From NCBI RefSeq assembly GCF_000526395.1, contig NZ_JAFZ01000001.1:372001-436000 (forward strand): DNA of 64,000 bases, in the 5' to 3' direction. Source of the stretch: Aminobacterium mobile DSM 12262 (GTDB lineage Bacteria > Synergistota > Synergistia > Synergistales > Aminobacteriaceae). Within the stretch, counting starts at the first letter, position 1. Every line of letters starts with the position of its first letter. Below are positions 46,046 to 55,287 of the stretch, one piece after another. Below the pieces are notes generated by a model that saw only the letters and a list, made by a program, of their open reading frames with translations, was not told the origin of the DNA and did not search any database. The translations under genes and the position numbers were made by a program.

Positions 46046-46735
46046 TTATCGCTCCTTTGGCCTGCGGTATGTGGAGGCTTTAACGGTCTTCCCGGTAATA
46101 ATGTAAATGACCCGTTCTGCTATATTCGTAATGTGATCTCCTGCTCGCTCCAGAGTTCTCGCCACGTTGAGAAGTAGCGTTGCCTGCTCTATACGTTGGG
46201 GGCGTTCCATCATGAGCAGAAGTAATTCGCGCATAATCTGTTTTTCAAGGTCGTCAATAAGGTCGTCTAAAGGGAAAACGCGAATAGCCGTAGCTTCGTT
46301 TTTAGATTCCAAGGCTTCTAAGGTCTTTTCCAACATTTCAGAGAGAATGTCTACCATTCGGGGGATATCGATGAGAGGCTTCATAAGCTCTTTATCGGCT
46401 ACTTCAATGGCGGCTTTTGCGATGTTGGTGGCATAATCTCCTACTCTTTCCAGGTCTACCGCCATGTGCATAATGGAAGAAACAGCACGTAAATCTTCTC
46501 CGAGTGGCTGAAAACGAGCAGTGAATTGCATGCAAGCCATATCAAGTTCTGCTGCGAGATCATCTATTGCGTCATCTCGGTTAATAATTTCGCGAGCCAC
46601 GGCTGCGTTCTGATTCTTTAGAGCCCAAACAGATCTGGTGAGAGATTCTTCAGACATTTTCCCCAGTCGAGTGAGCATTCGTATAAGTTCTGTAAGATCC
46701 GTTTCGAGTTGTCTTCTTGTATTGATTTGATCCAT
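46046..46735 (-). CDS. phoU: Phosphate transport regulator PhoU
   Basis: 229 residues built of two PhoU three-helix repeats, each with the metal-binding E-X3-D-type pattern (DLERVGDYATNIAKA in repeat 1, TLERAGDHITNIAERV in repeat 2). It links the Pst transporter to PhoR and keeps the regulon off when phosphate is plentiful. It lies between pstB and phoB in the operon. Confidence 0.92.
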   Translation of the reverse strand: MDQINTRRQLETDLTELIRMLTRLGKMSEESLTRSVWALKNQNAAVAREIINRDDAIDDLAAELDMACMQFTARFQPLGEDLRAVSSIMHMAVDLERVGDYATNIAKAAIEVADKELMKPLIDIPRMVDILSEMLEKTLEALESKNEATAIRVFPLDDLIDDLEKQIMRELLLLMMERPQRIEQATLLLNVARTLERAGDHITNIAERVIYIITGKTVKASTYRRPKER

Positions 46736-46773
46736 AGACTTGTCACTTCCTTCCAGAAAAGATCAGATTCCTT

Positions 46774-47553
46774 TTAGCCGAATCGACCAGTGATGTAGTC
46801 TTCTGTGCGTTTATCCTCTGGCGATGTGAAGAGTTTGGGGGTCTTCCCGTATTCTACAAGATCCCCTGTAAGAAAAAATGCAGTGTAATCCGATATTCGA
46901 GCGGCTTGCTGCATATTATGCGTCACAATAATGACAGTGTATCTTTCTTTGAGGGTTCGTACAAGTTCCTCGATACGGGCTGTGGCCATGGGATCGAGAG
47001 CGCTTGTGGGTTCGTCCATGAGGAGAACGTCAGGTTCTGTGGCAATGGCCCGGGCAATGCAGAGACGCTGTTGTTGGCCTCCAGAAAGGCCGAGTCCAGA
47101 TGTTTTTAATTTGTCTTTTACCTCAGCCCAGAGAGCGGCTCCGCGAAGACTTTGTTCTACTATTTCGTCAAGATGATCTCTGTTTTTTACTCCATGGATG
47201 CGAGGACCGTAAGCCACATTATCGTAAATAGACATGGGGAAAGGGTTAGGTTTCTGAAACACCATTCCTACCCGGCGTCGAAGAGCTATGACGTCAGTGT
47301 CGCCTGAGTATATATTGGTATTATCCAGATAGATTTGTCCCTCAATTCTAGCTTCGGCTATAAAATCGTTCATTCGATTGAGGCAGCGAAGGAAGCTGCT
47401 TTTCCCGCATCCAGAGGGGCCGATAAGGGCTGTAACGGTCTTCCCATATATTTCCATATTGATATTTTTTAAAACTTTATAGTCACCGTAGTAAAGGTTT
47501 AAATCTGAAACAATAAGTTGAGGTCTATTCATGGATACCGACTCCTTGTCCAT
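46774..47553 (-). CDS. pstB: Phosphate ABC transporter ATPase
   Basis: 259 residues. Walker [21 protein letters not shown] is the PstB signature, with [34 protein letters not shown] and [14 protein letters not shown] second ATG at 47532 has AAGGAG 9 bases upstream and is an alternative start. It drives phosphate import by PstCA. It is 3 bases from pstA. Confidence 0.93.
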   Translation of the reverse strand: MDKESVSMNRPQLIVSDLNLYYGDYKVLKNINMEIYGKTVTALIGPSGCGKSSFLRCLNRMNDFIAEARIEGQIYLDNTNIYSGDTDVIALRRRVGMVFQKPNPFPMSIYDNVAYGPRIHGVKNRDHLDEIVEQSLRGAALWAEVKDKLKTSGLGLSGGQQQRLCIARAIATEPDVLLMDEPTSALDPMATARIEELVRTLKERYTVIIVTHNMQQAARISDYTAFFLTGDLVEYGKTPKLFTSPEDKRTEDYITGRFG

Positions 47554-47556
47554 AAA

Positions 47557-48408
47557 CTATTGCCCCCTTTGTCTGAGGCGGGCTCGCATCATGACTCCCA
47601 CAGCACTCATTCCGAGAACAAGGGCTAAGAGGACAAGCACTGTTCCGTACTGGATGGGGCGAGTGAGTGTAATATCTGTCCCTTCTGTAGCGAGAACCAT
47701 AATGTGATAAGGCAGAGCCATGACTTCATCGAAAAGACTTTGGGCCACGTTAGGCGTGAAATAGGCGGCTCCGGTAAAAATAATGGGAGCTGTTTCTCCG
47801 GCGACCCGCCCAATACTGAGTATGGCCCCTGTAATAATTGTGGACGAAGCAGCTGGGAAAACAACCTTTCTGATGGTTTGCCACTTAGTGGCCCCGAGAG
47901 CGTATGAAGCTTCTCGGAAGTCTTTGGGTACTGCCTGAAAGGCTTGTTCTGACGCAGTAACAATAAGAGGCAAGGCCAAGCATCCAAGAGTGAGGCCTGC
48001 TGAGAGCAATGATGAGCCGAAACCTAGAAGAATAACGAAGAGAGAGAGGCCGAAGAGGCCAAAAACAACAGATGGAACTCCAGCGAGGGAACGGATAGCC
48101 AGACGGATCAGAAATGTAAATTTATTTTTCTTCGAGTATTCCGATAGATAAAGGCCTGTTGCGATTCCTACCGGCAGAGCAAAAAGCATAGAGACAACCA
48201 CTAACTGTAACGTGCCTATAAGGGGGGTACTGATGCCTCCTCGAGTCATATTTTCCCTTGGGGGTTCCGTTATAAACTCCCAGGAGAGGGCCTGAACTCC
48301 ATTTACAAAAATAAAAGCAATGATGGAGAGAAGTAAAATTACCATAGTCGTAATGGAACTCCAGAGAAGAAGAGTCATGAATGTGTTGAAGAGTTTTCGA
48401 CGATTCAT
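47557..48408 (-). CDS. pstA: Phosphate ABC permease PstA
   Basis: 283 residues with six membrane helices. The conserved PstA blocks are FITEPPRENMTRGGI, PVGIATGLYLSEY, GVPSVVFGLFG and the EAA loop DFREASYALGATKWQTIRKVVFP. It overlaps pstC by 4 bases. Confidence 0.92.
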   Translation of the reverse strand: MNRRKLFNTFMTLLLWSSITTMVILLLSIIAFIFVNGVQALSWEFITEPPRENMTRGGISTPLIGTLQLVVVSMLFALPVGIATGLYLSEYSKKNKFTFLIRLAIRSLAGVPSVVFGLFGLSLFVILLGFGSSLLSAGLTLGCLALPLIVTASEQAFQAVPKDFREASYALGATKWQTIRKVVFPAASSTIITGAILSIGRVAGETAPIIFTGAAYFTPNVAQSLFDEVMALPYHIMVLATEGTDITLTRPIQYGTVLVLLALVLGMSAVGVMMRARLRQRGQ

Positions 48409-49316
48409 GAAGCCTGCACCTTCCTCTTATTCTCTATCCAGCTCGAGAGAATATTAATGGCCAGCGTGATACACAATAAAATAAGGCCGGCAAAAAAAAG
48501 AGCATGGTAGTGCGGTGAACCCACAGGAGTTTCTCCCATTTCTGTGGCTATTGTGGATGTGAGGGGCCTTACGGGGTCAAAAAGTGATAGGGGGACAAGA
48601 GCTGCTCCTCCAGCGGCCATGAGAACTACCATGGTTTCACCCATGCCTCTCATAATGCCTAAAAGACATGCTGATAGAATGCCGGGAAGGGCTGCGGGAA
48701 AAACCACTTTGCTGATAGTTTCCCAACGGGTGGCTCCTAATGCGAAAGAAGCATCTCGAAGTTCTTTTGGAACTGCGGAAAGGGCTTCTTCCGCAAGTGA
48801 CCCTACAATAGGGATAATGAGGATCCCCAATAAGAGAGAGGCATTGAAAAGGTTAAGACCGGAAAGGATATTGAACCGTTCCTGAAGCCACGGAGCTATA
48901 ACCACCATACCCAGAAAGCCCAAAATAATGGATGGAAGGAAACCAAGAAGCTCAAGGATGGGTTTTAGAAAAGAACGGGCTCTCTGCGAGGCTATTTCTG
49001 AAATAAAAATGGCGATAAAAAGACTTATAGGGAGAGCCAACACGGATGAAAGAATAGTAACGGTGATAGTCCCTACAATGAGAGATAGCATACCTAAGGC
49101 TGGGGGAGTTTCTGTGGGATACCAGTCTGTTCCCGTAAGAATTCCTTTGAGTGAGACTGATTTTAATACAGGAAGTCCTTCCTTGATCAGGAAGAACAGA
49201 ATAAATAGCATAATAAAAATGCCTATAGAGGAGACGACGGCTATAACCATAAAAGGTATATTTTCTTTTTTCATGTACATCACATATCCTCTTTTTCTAT
49301 AAGTAGTAGTGTCCAT
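48405..49316 (-). CDS. pstC: Phosphate ABC permease PstC
   Basis: 303 residues with six membrane helices. Blocks GFLPSIILGFLGMVV and the EAA loop ELRDASFALGATRWETISKVVFPAA identify PstC. An ATG 12 codons in (49280) has AGAGGA upstream and may be the actual start. It follows pstS after a 199-base spacer containing a strong hairpin. Confidence 0.9.
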   Translation of the reverse strand: MDTTTYRKRGYVMYMKKENIPFMVIAVVSSIGIFIMLFILFFLIKEGLPVLKSVSLKGILTGTDWYPTETPPALGMLSLIVGTITVTILSSVLALPISLFIAIFISEIASQRARSFLKPILELLGFLPSIILGFLGMVVIAPWLQERFNILSGLNLFNASLLLGILIIPIVGSLAEEALSAVPKELRDASFALGATRWETISKVVFPAALPGILSACLLGIMRGMGETMVVLMAAGGAALVPLSLFDPVRPLTSTIATEMGETPVGSPHYHALFFAGLILLCITLAINILSSWIENKRKVQAS

Positions 49317-49408
49317 GTTTCCTTTCCTAACACATGTTTCTCGTTTTCTCTCTTAATCATTAATCAGTAGAACAAATACGCTCCTTCCTCCCTATACTTT
49401 TGCGAGCA

Positions 49409-49440
49409 GGAATTCGCCCATGGGAGGATGGGCGAATTCC
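49409..49440 (-). other. Intercistronic hairpin between pstS and pstC
   Basis: Perfect 13-bp stem (GGAATTCGCCCAT with ATGGGCGAATTCC), 6-base loop, no T run on the minus strand. Expected to protect pstS mRNA so that more PstS than permease is made. Confidence 0.8.
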
Positions 49441-49515
49441 TTGAAGGGGGGCTTCTAGGTTCTGGTAGCCCGGTTCCTAGGAGGTTGTTTCGCTATTGCT
49501 GATTTTGCGCTTTAT

Positions 49516-50328
49516 TTAGTATCGAAGGGGGACAAATCCCGATTCGGCGACGATTTTCTGCCCCTCGCTGCTGAGTACGAAGTTGATGAAGTTGAGTGAG
49601 GCTCCTTCTGGCCAGCCGCGAGTGAACATGTAGAGGTACCTTGAGATGGGGTAGGTTCCGTCAAGAGCGTTTTCTATTGTCCCGGCTATTTCGTTAACGC
49701 GTATACTCTTTACCGAGTTGTTGAGATATCCAAGGCCGATATATCCAATGGCGTTTGGGTTTTTAGCTACAGTCTGCACCATTGCTCCGTTTGAAGCGAC
49801 GACAAGGGCTCTTTTGTCCACTCTCTCCTTGTGAAGCACTTTCTCTTCCCATGTTTCGTAGGTTCCGGAACTCGTGTCCCGGCTTACGACGGCAATAGGC
49901 TTATCTGGTCCGCCGAGTTCCTTCCAGTTCTTGATGTCTCCCGTATATATTTTTTTCAGCTGTTCAATAGTAAAGTTTTCTAGCGGGTTTGAGGGGTGAA
50001 CGATAGGTATGAGCGCATCCATAGCTATGGCGAAAGGTACAGGATAGGCTCCTTTTTCTACAGCGGCCTTTACTTCTTCATTTTTAATGAATCTGGAGGA
50101 GTTTGCTACGTCAGTAGTGCCATCAATAATGGCTTTGATGCCGTTTCCACTCCCTCCACCTGAGACCGTTATGCTTACGTCAGGATGACTTGACATGTAT
50201 TTCTCCGCTGCGGATTGGGCGATGGGAAGAACAGTGGTAGAACCTTTGAGCACTAGCTCTGTTGCGAAAGCGACACCGCTCATGAAAAACGCGGTTAAAA
50301 GTCCTATGACGACACCTGCTTTTTTCAT
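49516..50328 (-). CDS. pstS: Phosphate-binding protein PstS
   Basis: 270 residues with a signal peptide (residues 1-22, cleavage near AFA-TE). LVLKGSTTVLPIAQSAAEKY, the phosphate loop VSGGGSGNGIKA and SRDTSSGTYETWEEKVL are the PstS ligand-binding motifs. It captures phosphate in the periplasm and is the first gene of pstSCAB-phoU-phoB-phoR. AGGAGG lies 10 bases before the ATG. A Pho box and -10 lie upstream. Confidence 0.93.
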   Translation of the reverse strand: MKKAGVVIGLLTAFFMSGVAFATELVLKGSTTVLPIAQSAAEKYMSSHPDVSITVSGGGSGNGIKAIIDGTTDVANSSRFIKNEEVKAAVEKGAYPVPFAIAMDALIPIVHPSNPLENFTIEQLKKIYTGDIKNWKELGGPDKPIAVVSRDTSSGTYETWEEKVLHKERVDKRALVVASNGAMVQTVAKNPNAIGYIGLGYLNNSVKSIRVNEIAGTIENALDGTYPISRYLYMFTRGWPEGASLNFINFVLSSEGQKIVAESGFVPLRY

Positions 50329-50379
50329 TTTCAGAAGACCTCCTTATGTTCTCGTCAAGATTTTGTTTTGACAGTTCAT

Positions 50380-50433
50380 AGTATAGAGGCCTGATGTAAC
50401 AGAGGTATTTCATCATTGTAACAAGAATGTAAA
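50380..50433 (-). promoter_or_regulatory. Pho box promoter of the pst-pho operon
   Basis: Read on the minus strand: TTTACA (50433-50428), GTTACA (50422-50417), GAAATA (50411-50406) and GTTACA (50400-50395), all at 11-base steps, then 9 bases and the -10 TATACT (50385-50380). This matches the PhoP/PhoB direct-repeat layout overlapping the -35 region. It gives a 5' leader of about 45 bases before pstS. Confidence 0.8.
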
Positions 50434-50506
50434 AGTGAAACGTCATATAAATTTCTCGAGTAGACGCGATAAAACTTATCAAGAGCCAGCTTGAGCCCCG
50501 ATACAG

Positions 50507-50632
50507 ATGGCTAGGATAAAGAACGCTAGCTTTGAACAGGGGCGCTCGGCAAAAGATTATGTAGGGGCGCTTGGGTGGAGTATGGCAAGAGGATACATTA
50601 AAGAGCAAGAAGAGAAGATGAAGGGGAAATAA
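50507..50632 (+). CDS. Possible small protein of 41 residues
   Basis: An ATG frame of 41 codons in the gap between pstS and uxaA. The product begins MARIKNASFEQGRSAKD and ends RGYIKEQEEKMKGK. It is charged, lacks a signal peptide and reads like a small helical protein, but no convincing ribosome-binding site precedes it and no family is recognised. It could also be chance or a gene remnant. The rest of the gap (50633-50790) holds only the promoter region of uxaA. Confidence 0.3.
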   Translation: MARIKNASFEQGRSAKDYVGALGWSMARGYIKEQEEKMKGK

Positions 50633-50761
50633 ACCCATATATTACGTTTATACTTTCACTTTCCTTTAAAAGCAAGAGGATACACTTCATCTTATTGCTT
50701 TTTAGGGAAGAACATGGCTTAATATAAAGAAGTAATTGCGGTTCGTATTACGGTTAGGTTA

Positions 50762-50774
50762 TCCGGAATGCGGA
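50762..50774. promoter_or_regulatory. Possible operator upstream of uxaA
   Basis: Inverted repeat TCCG-N5-CGGA ending 16 bases before the uxaA start codon. Position and symmetry would suit an IclR-type operator, and an IclR gene lies in the operon, but the repeat is short. Confidence 0.25.
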
Positions 50775-50790
50775 ATAGGAGGATGTCTGC

Positions 50791-52269
50791 ATGGGAAATA
50801 TCCGTGGATTAAAATTAGGATGCAATGATTCTGTTGCAGTTCTAACGGAGGATGGAGCAAAGGGGGATACCCTACGCCTTTTGGATGGTTTTCAAATAGA
50901 GTTGAAAGAAAATATTCCTGCAGGTCATAAGGTAGCTTTAACACAAATAGAATCGGGCGAGACAGTATTTAAATATGGCTGTTCTATAGGGCGAGCCATA
51001 CAAAGGATTTATAAAGGTGGATGGATTCATACGCATAACCTTACCTCCGCCCTGGAAGTTGAATGGACGCCTCAATGGAAATATTGCTCCCCGTCATTGA
51101 AGACGAAAATTCCCCAACGATCCTTTATGGGGTATCGGCGAGGGAAATATGGAGTGGGCATACGAAATGAGCTATGGGTTATTCCCACTGTCAGCTGTAT
51201 CAATGATTTGCTTCGAACCCTTATTCCTCGCTATAGTCCGGCTCCATGGATAGAAAACGTAAGAGTATTAGCACATCCCTATGGTTGCTCCCAGTTAGGC
51301 GACGATTTTGAATATACGCTTCGAGCCCTCTCCAGCTTGGCTTTTAATCCAAATGCCGCTGGTGTTTTATTTGTAGGCATGGGGTGTGAGAATCTCCAGA
51401 TTTCCTACCTTAAAGAGCGTATGTCACATCACCCAAATGTGGCATATACCGTACTTCAAGATGAAGCTGATGACGAAAGGGCCCTTTTCCCCAGGCTTGA
51501 TTTCCTCGCTGAAAACTCTGTTCGTACGCGAACAGAATGCCCTCTTTCCGATCTCGTAGTAGGGGTGAAATGCGGGGGAAGCGATGCTTTTTCGAGCCTT
51601 ACGGCGAACCCACTTGTAGGTCTTTTCACTGATTATCTCTCTTTCTGGGGGGGAACAACTTTAGCTACAGAAATTCCCGAAATGTTTGGGGCCGAAGAAG
51701 CAATTACATCTCGTATCGAGGAAGAATCAGTGTTTAACAGTTTTGTAGAGATGATCCATTGGTTTAAAAATTATTTTACTTCTTACAACCAACCTGTATA
51801 CGAAAATCCTTCTCCAGGAAATAAAGTTGGTGGCATTACGACCCTCGAAGAAAAATCTTTGGGGGCTGTGGAAAAAACAGGGTCAGGACCTGTCACTGAT
51901 GTTTTATGGTATGGCGAGAGAGCGACACGCCCAGGAGTTGCTATTGTTTTTAGCCCTGGGAACGATCCTGTTTCCGTAACATCTCTCGCCATAAGTGGTG
52001 CTGTTTTAACCCTTTTTACAACAGGTCGTGGAACTCCTTACAGTTCTGTGATTCCTTCCATAAAAATAGCGACAAATACCGCTCTCTACGAAAAAAAACA
52101 CCGTTGGATTGATTTTAATGCAGGAAATCTCCTCGAAGGCGAAGGTTGGGATAATGCGCTTTCTCGCCTTGTTACCATGGTGATTGACGTTGCCAATGGC
52201 CGATCTACTTGTAATGAACGTCTCAAAGTTGGGGAGATTGGTTTATTTAAAAACGGAGTCATTCTTTAA
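50791..52269 (+). CDS. UxaA-family sugar-acid dehydratase
   Basis: 492 residues, the length of full UxaA/altronate dehydratase. The N-terminal SAF-like domain (residues 1-85) contains IPAGHKVALTQI, the middle has FMGYRRGKYGVGIRNELWVIPTVSCIN and HPYGCSQLGDD, and the C-terminal part has GVKCGGSDAFS and TGRGTP. Cysteines in these motifs would hold the metal centre. It removes water from an aldonate such as altronate to give 2-keto-3-deoxygluconate, which the kinase and aldolase downstream can use. AGGAGG lies upstream of the ATG. Exact substrate uncertain. Confidence 0.85.
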   Translation: MGNIRGLKLGCNDSVAVLTEDGAKGDTLRLLDGFQIELKENIPAGHKVALTQIESGETVFKYGCSIGRAIQRIYKGGWIHTHNLTSALEVEWTPQWKYCSPSLKTKIPQRSFMGYRRGKYGVGIRNELWVIPTVSCINDLLRTLIPRYSPAPWIENVRVLAHPYGCSQLGDDFEYTLRALSSLAFNPNAAGVLFVGMGCENLQISYLKERMSHHPNVAYTVLQDEADDERALFPRLDFLAENSVRTRTECPLSDLVVGVKCGGSDAFSSLTANPLVGLFTDYLSFWGGTTLATEIPEMFGAEEAITSRIEEESVFNSFVEMIHWFKNYFTSYNQPVYENPSPGNKVGGITTLEEKSLGAVEKTGSGPVTDVLWYGERATRPGVAIVFSPGNDPVSVTSLAISGAVLTLFTTGRGTPYSSVIPSIKIATNTALYEKKHRWIDFNAGNLLEGEGWDNALSRLVTMVIDVANGRSTCNERLKVGEIGLFKNGVIL

Positions 52270-52385
52270 AAGAATACTCGAGAAGAAGGGGGATGGGGGA
52301 GGGGGAGAAAACGGCAATAGGTGTACTCGGTGACGTATGGGTTACGTTGGTGCATATTTAATACCGTTTAAGGAGGCTGTTTGGA

Positions 52386-53387
52386 GTGAATACGAAGCGT
52401 TTTATGCGTATAGCTATGCTGGCAACAATTTTAACGGTGGCTTTTTCAGGTTTTGCATTGGCGGCAACGACTCTCAAAATTGCCAACTACTTTCCTGTAG
52501 ATCATCCAGCCAACCAAGTTCTTAATGATGTGTTTAAAGCGCAGATAGAAAGCAAGAGCAACGGGTCTCTTAAAGTCCAGATTTTCCCTAATAGCCAGCT
52601 CGGTGCAGAGCAGGAGTTTGTAGAGGGAGTTCAGTTGGGAACCATTGAGATGGCTCTGACAGGCAATCTTTGGGAGAATACGGTGGATCTTTTTAAATTA
52701 CTTCAGCTCCCGTATATGTTTAACAGCTATGAGCATGCTGATGCTGTTTTTAATGGCCCTATAGGGGAGAAGATTTACGAAAGTCTTAAACCTCTGGGAG
52801 TTAAAATTCTCGGCGCTTTCCCGAGAGGATTCAGAGTTGTTTCTAATAATAAAAAACCTATCAATTCCATTGAAGATTGTAAGGGTATTAAAATGCGGGT
52901 ATGGCAGGGTGAAGTTATTATTAAACTAATGCAGGGCTTTGGGTTCAGCACAGTTGTTATGCCCATGAGCGAGGTCTTTACGGCTTTGCAGCAGGGAGTT
53001 GTACATGGACAGGATAACCCCTTGATGACCTCTTATTTCTCTGGCTGGTATGATGTGCAAAAGTATGTTGCTATGACCAACCATATTTTCGGTTTCCAGT
53101 ATTTTGTTGTTAACCAAAAGGTTTGGGACAAACTTTCCGTAGAGGAACAGTCTATCGTTATGGATGCTACCAAAGCTTCCATTGCAGAAATTACCCGTCT
53201 AACGAAAGAACAGGAGAAAGATGTTCTTCAGAAGACTATCGACAAGGGTCTTGAAGTTACATACCCCGATTTGAAACCTTTTGTCGAAAGCGCCCAGCCT
53301 ATTATTGCTAATTACATAAAAAGCTGTCCCGAGGCAGAACCTTTTGTTAATGAGATTCGAGAGATCGGGAAGAAATTCGAGAAATAG
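52386..53387 (+). CDS. TRAP substrate-binding protein, DctP type
   Basis: 333 residues with a signal peptide (residues 1-26, cleavage near ALA-AT). The DctP fold is shown by HPANQVLNDVFKAQIESKSNG, GAFPRGFRVVSNNKKPI, MRVWQGEV and QGVVHGQDNPL; the Arg in the KMRVW stretch binds the ligand carboxylate. In this operon the ligand is probably a hexonate or hexuronate. It starts at GTG with AAGGAGG 9 bases upstream. Confidence 0.9.
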   Translation: MNTKRFMRIAMLATILTVAFSGFALAATTLKIANYFPVDHPANQVLNDVFKAQIESKSNGSLKVQIFPNSQLGAEQEFVEGVQLGTIEMALTGNLWENTVDLFKLLQLPYMFNSYEHADAVFNGPIGEKIYESLKPLGVKILGAFPRGFRVVSNNKKPINSIEDCKGIKMRVWQGEVIIKLMQGFGFSTVVMPMSEVFTALQQGVVHGQDNPLMTSYFSGWYDVQKYVAMTNHIFGFQYFVVNQKVWDKLSVEEQSIVMDATKASIAEITRLTKEQEKDVLQKTIDKGLEVTYPDLKPFVESAQPIIANYIKSCPEAEPFVNEIREIGKKFEK

Positions 53388-53404
53388 AATACATCTGTTT
53401 TTTA

Positions 53405-53436
53405 GCAGGGGGAGGCCTAAAGGGGCCTTCCCTTGC
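53405..53436 (+). other. Intercistronic hairpin after dctP
   Basis: A 13-bp stem with two G-T pairs (GCAGGGGGAGGCC with GGCCTTCCCTTGC), 6-base loop, between the DctP and DctQ genes. Same layout as the other binding-protein genes in the window. Confidence 0.7.
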
Positions 53437-53496
53437 CATGAAATAAAGATCAAAGCCCGTGGTTTGAATTATTAGGTGAGAGGAGCTTGTTCTCAT

Positions 53497-53985
53497 ATGA
53501 AAAAAATGGCCATGGCTCTGTACGAGCTCATGTACCGTATTGCTGATGGACTTGCGATTACGATGCTAGTTGTTATGGTGTTATCTGTATTTACGAACGT
53601 AATTTTCAGGTTCTTTTATATGGCTTTCCCGTGGGTGGATGAAGTCAGTCGTTTGGCTTTTGTGTGGATGTCTTTTATGGCGATAGCTTCGGGGTTGAGA
53701 ATTGGTCTTCATCCAGCCTTCGATGCTTTATCGGAGCGATGTCAAGGCGTTAACGGAAAAATTTTACAGACGGCTATAGATGTCCTTATCGTTGTTTTTT
53801 TGCTTTTCCTTCTTAAGGGAGGCATTGATTATGTCTCTAAAGTCTATGTGCAAAAAACGTCAATACTGGTTATTTCTGTAGCGTGGCAATATGCAGCAGT
53901 ACCGGTAGCCACTATTATGATGCTGTTAGAGATGGCCCGTCAGCTTGTTTGTATATGGGCGCCTGAAGAATTGGAGGAAGCCTAA
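53497..53985 (+). CDS. TRAP transporter small permease, DctQ type
   Basis: About 162 residues with four membrane helices. FPWVDEVSRLAFVWMSFMAIASG is the conserved DctQ motif. The frame is open back to a GTG at 53476, but the ATG at 53497 follows AGAGGAG by 11 bases. It scaffolds the DctM subunit. DctM starts one base after its stop. Confidence 0.87.
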   Translation: MKKMAMALYELMYRIADGLAITMLVVMVLSVFTNVIFRFFYMAFPWVDEVSRLAFVWMSFMAIASGLRIGLHPAFDALSERCQGVNGKILQTAIDVLIVVFLLFLLKGGIDYVSKVYVQKTSILVISVAWQYAAVPVATIMMLLEMARQLVCIWAPEELEEA

Positions 53986-53986
53986 G

Positions 53987-55261
53987 ATGGGAGTGCTATT
54001 GGCTTTTCTTGGATCGTTGATGGGATTTACCATTGTTGGTGTTCCCATTGGTTTCGGTATTGGTTTAGCCGCGTTAATTCTGATGCTTGTTACTGGAACT
54101 TTGGAGCCTATGGTTTTGGCTCGTCGGATGATAACTGGAGTCGATGTTTATACTCTTTTAGCAATCCCTTTCTTTATGTTGGCTGGGGAGATTATGAACA
54201 AAGCAGGTTTGGTTCACGATATCCTTATGTTCGCTAACGCCCTTGTTGGCCGCGTTCGTGGCGGATTGGCCTATGTTAATGTTATAGCGAGTATGCTCTT
54301 CGCAGGTATTAGCGGTTCCGCAGTTGCTGATGCGGCAGCCTTAGGGTCTCTTGAAATGCCTATGATGGAAAATGGAGGATACGACAAGAACTTCTCCGCA
54401 GCTATTACAGCAGCATCATCAGTGATCGGCCCCATTATTCCTCCAAGTGTTCCCATGATTATCTTAGGGTCTATCGCGCAGATTTCCATCGCTAAGCTTT
54501 TCCTTGGCGGGGCTATTCCTGGAATACTGATTGGTATAGCTCTTTTGTTTGTATCGTACGTGATATCGAAGAAACGGAACTACCCACTCAGCGAAAAAGT
54601 TGGATTCAAGGAGTTTTTAGGAGTTTTTAAAAAGACTATTTGGGCATTGATTCTTCCCGTTATTATTCTTGGCGGCATCCTTGGGGGGATTTTTACTGCT
54701 ACAGAGGCTGGCGCTGTGGCTGTAATTTATGCTGTGATTGTGTCTTATTTTCAGTATGACGTTAAGTGGTCGGCATATCCTGAAATTTTAAAGAGTGCTG
54801 CTTTGAATACTGGCGTTGTTATGCTGGTTTGTGCTTCTGCTATGGCTTTGACATGGTTTTTGGCTGTAGCTCAGGTTCCACAGCTCCTTACGAATGTTAT
54901 TATGAATATAACTGAGAATAAAATGACTTTTTTGCTGATTCTCAATATCCTCCTCTTTTTGGTGGGGATGGTTATTGACCTCACTCCGGCCCTGTTTTTA
55001 CTTGTTCCTATTCTCTTACCCGTATGCCGGTCATATGGGATTGATGATATCCATTTTGGGATCATCATGGTAACAAACTTGTGCGTAGGGCTTATTACTC
55101 CTCCTGTAGGAACTGTTTTATATGTTACGAACTCTATTTCAAAAATTTCTTTAGGCGATCTCGTAAAATCTCTGTGGCCAATGTACATCGCTCTTTTTAT
55201 AGTGGTGTTGTTGGTAACGTACGTCCCACAGCTAGTTTTATGGTTGCCTTCTTTTATGTAG
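53987..55261 (+). CDS. TRAP transporter large permease, DctM type
   Basis: About 424 residues, 11 to 12 membrane helices. IPFFMLAGEIMNKAGL, AGISGSAVADAAALGSLEMP and IIPPSVPMIILGSIAQISI are the DctM signature regions. The ATG at 53987 has GGAGG 9 bases upstream; the open frame before it overlaps dctQ and is not used. It is the transport channel for the sugar acid. Confidence 0.9.
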   Translation: MGVLLAFLGSLMGFTIVGVPIGFGIGLAALILMLVTGTLEPMVLARRMITGVDVYTLLAIPFFMLAGEIMNKAGLVHDILMFANALVGRVRGGLAYVNVIASMLFAGISGSAVADAAALGSLEMPMMENGGYDKNFSAAITAASSVIGPIIPPSVPMIILGSIAQISIAKLFLGGAIPGILIGIALLFVSYVISKKRNYPLSEKVGFKEFLGVFKKTIWALILPVIILGGILGGIFTATEAGAVAVIYAVIVSYFQYDVKWSAYPEILKSAALNTGVVMLVCASAMALTWFLAVAQVPQLLTNVIMNITENKMTFLLILNILLFLVGMVIDLTPALFLLVPILLPVCRSYGIDDIHFGIIMVTNLCVGLITPPVGTVLYVTNSISKISLGDLVKSLWPMYIALFIVVLLVTYVPQLVLWLPSFM

Positions 55262-55287
55262 TGGGAAGGTAAGAGAGGTGACGGTGT

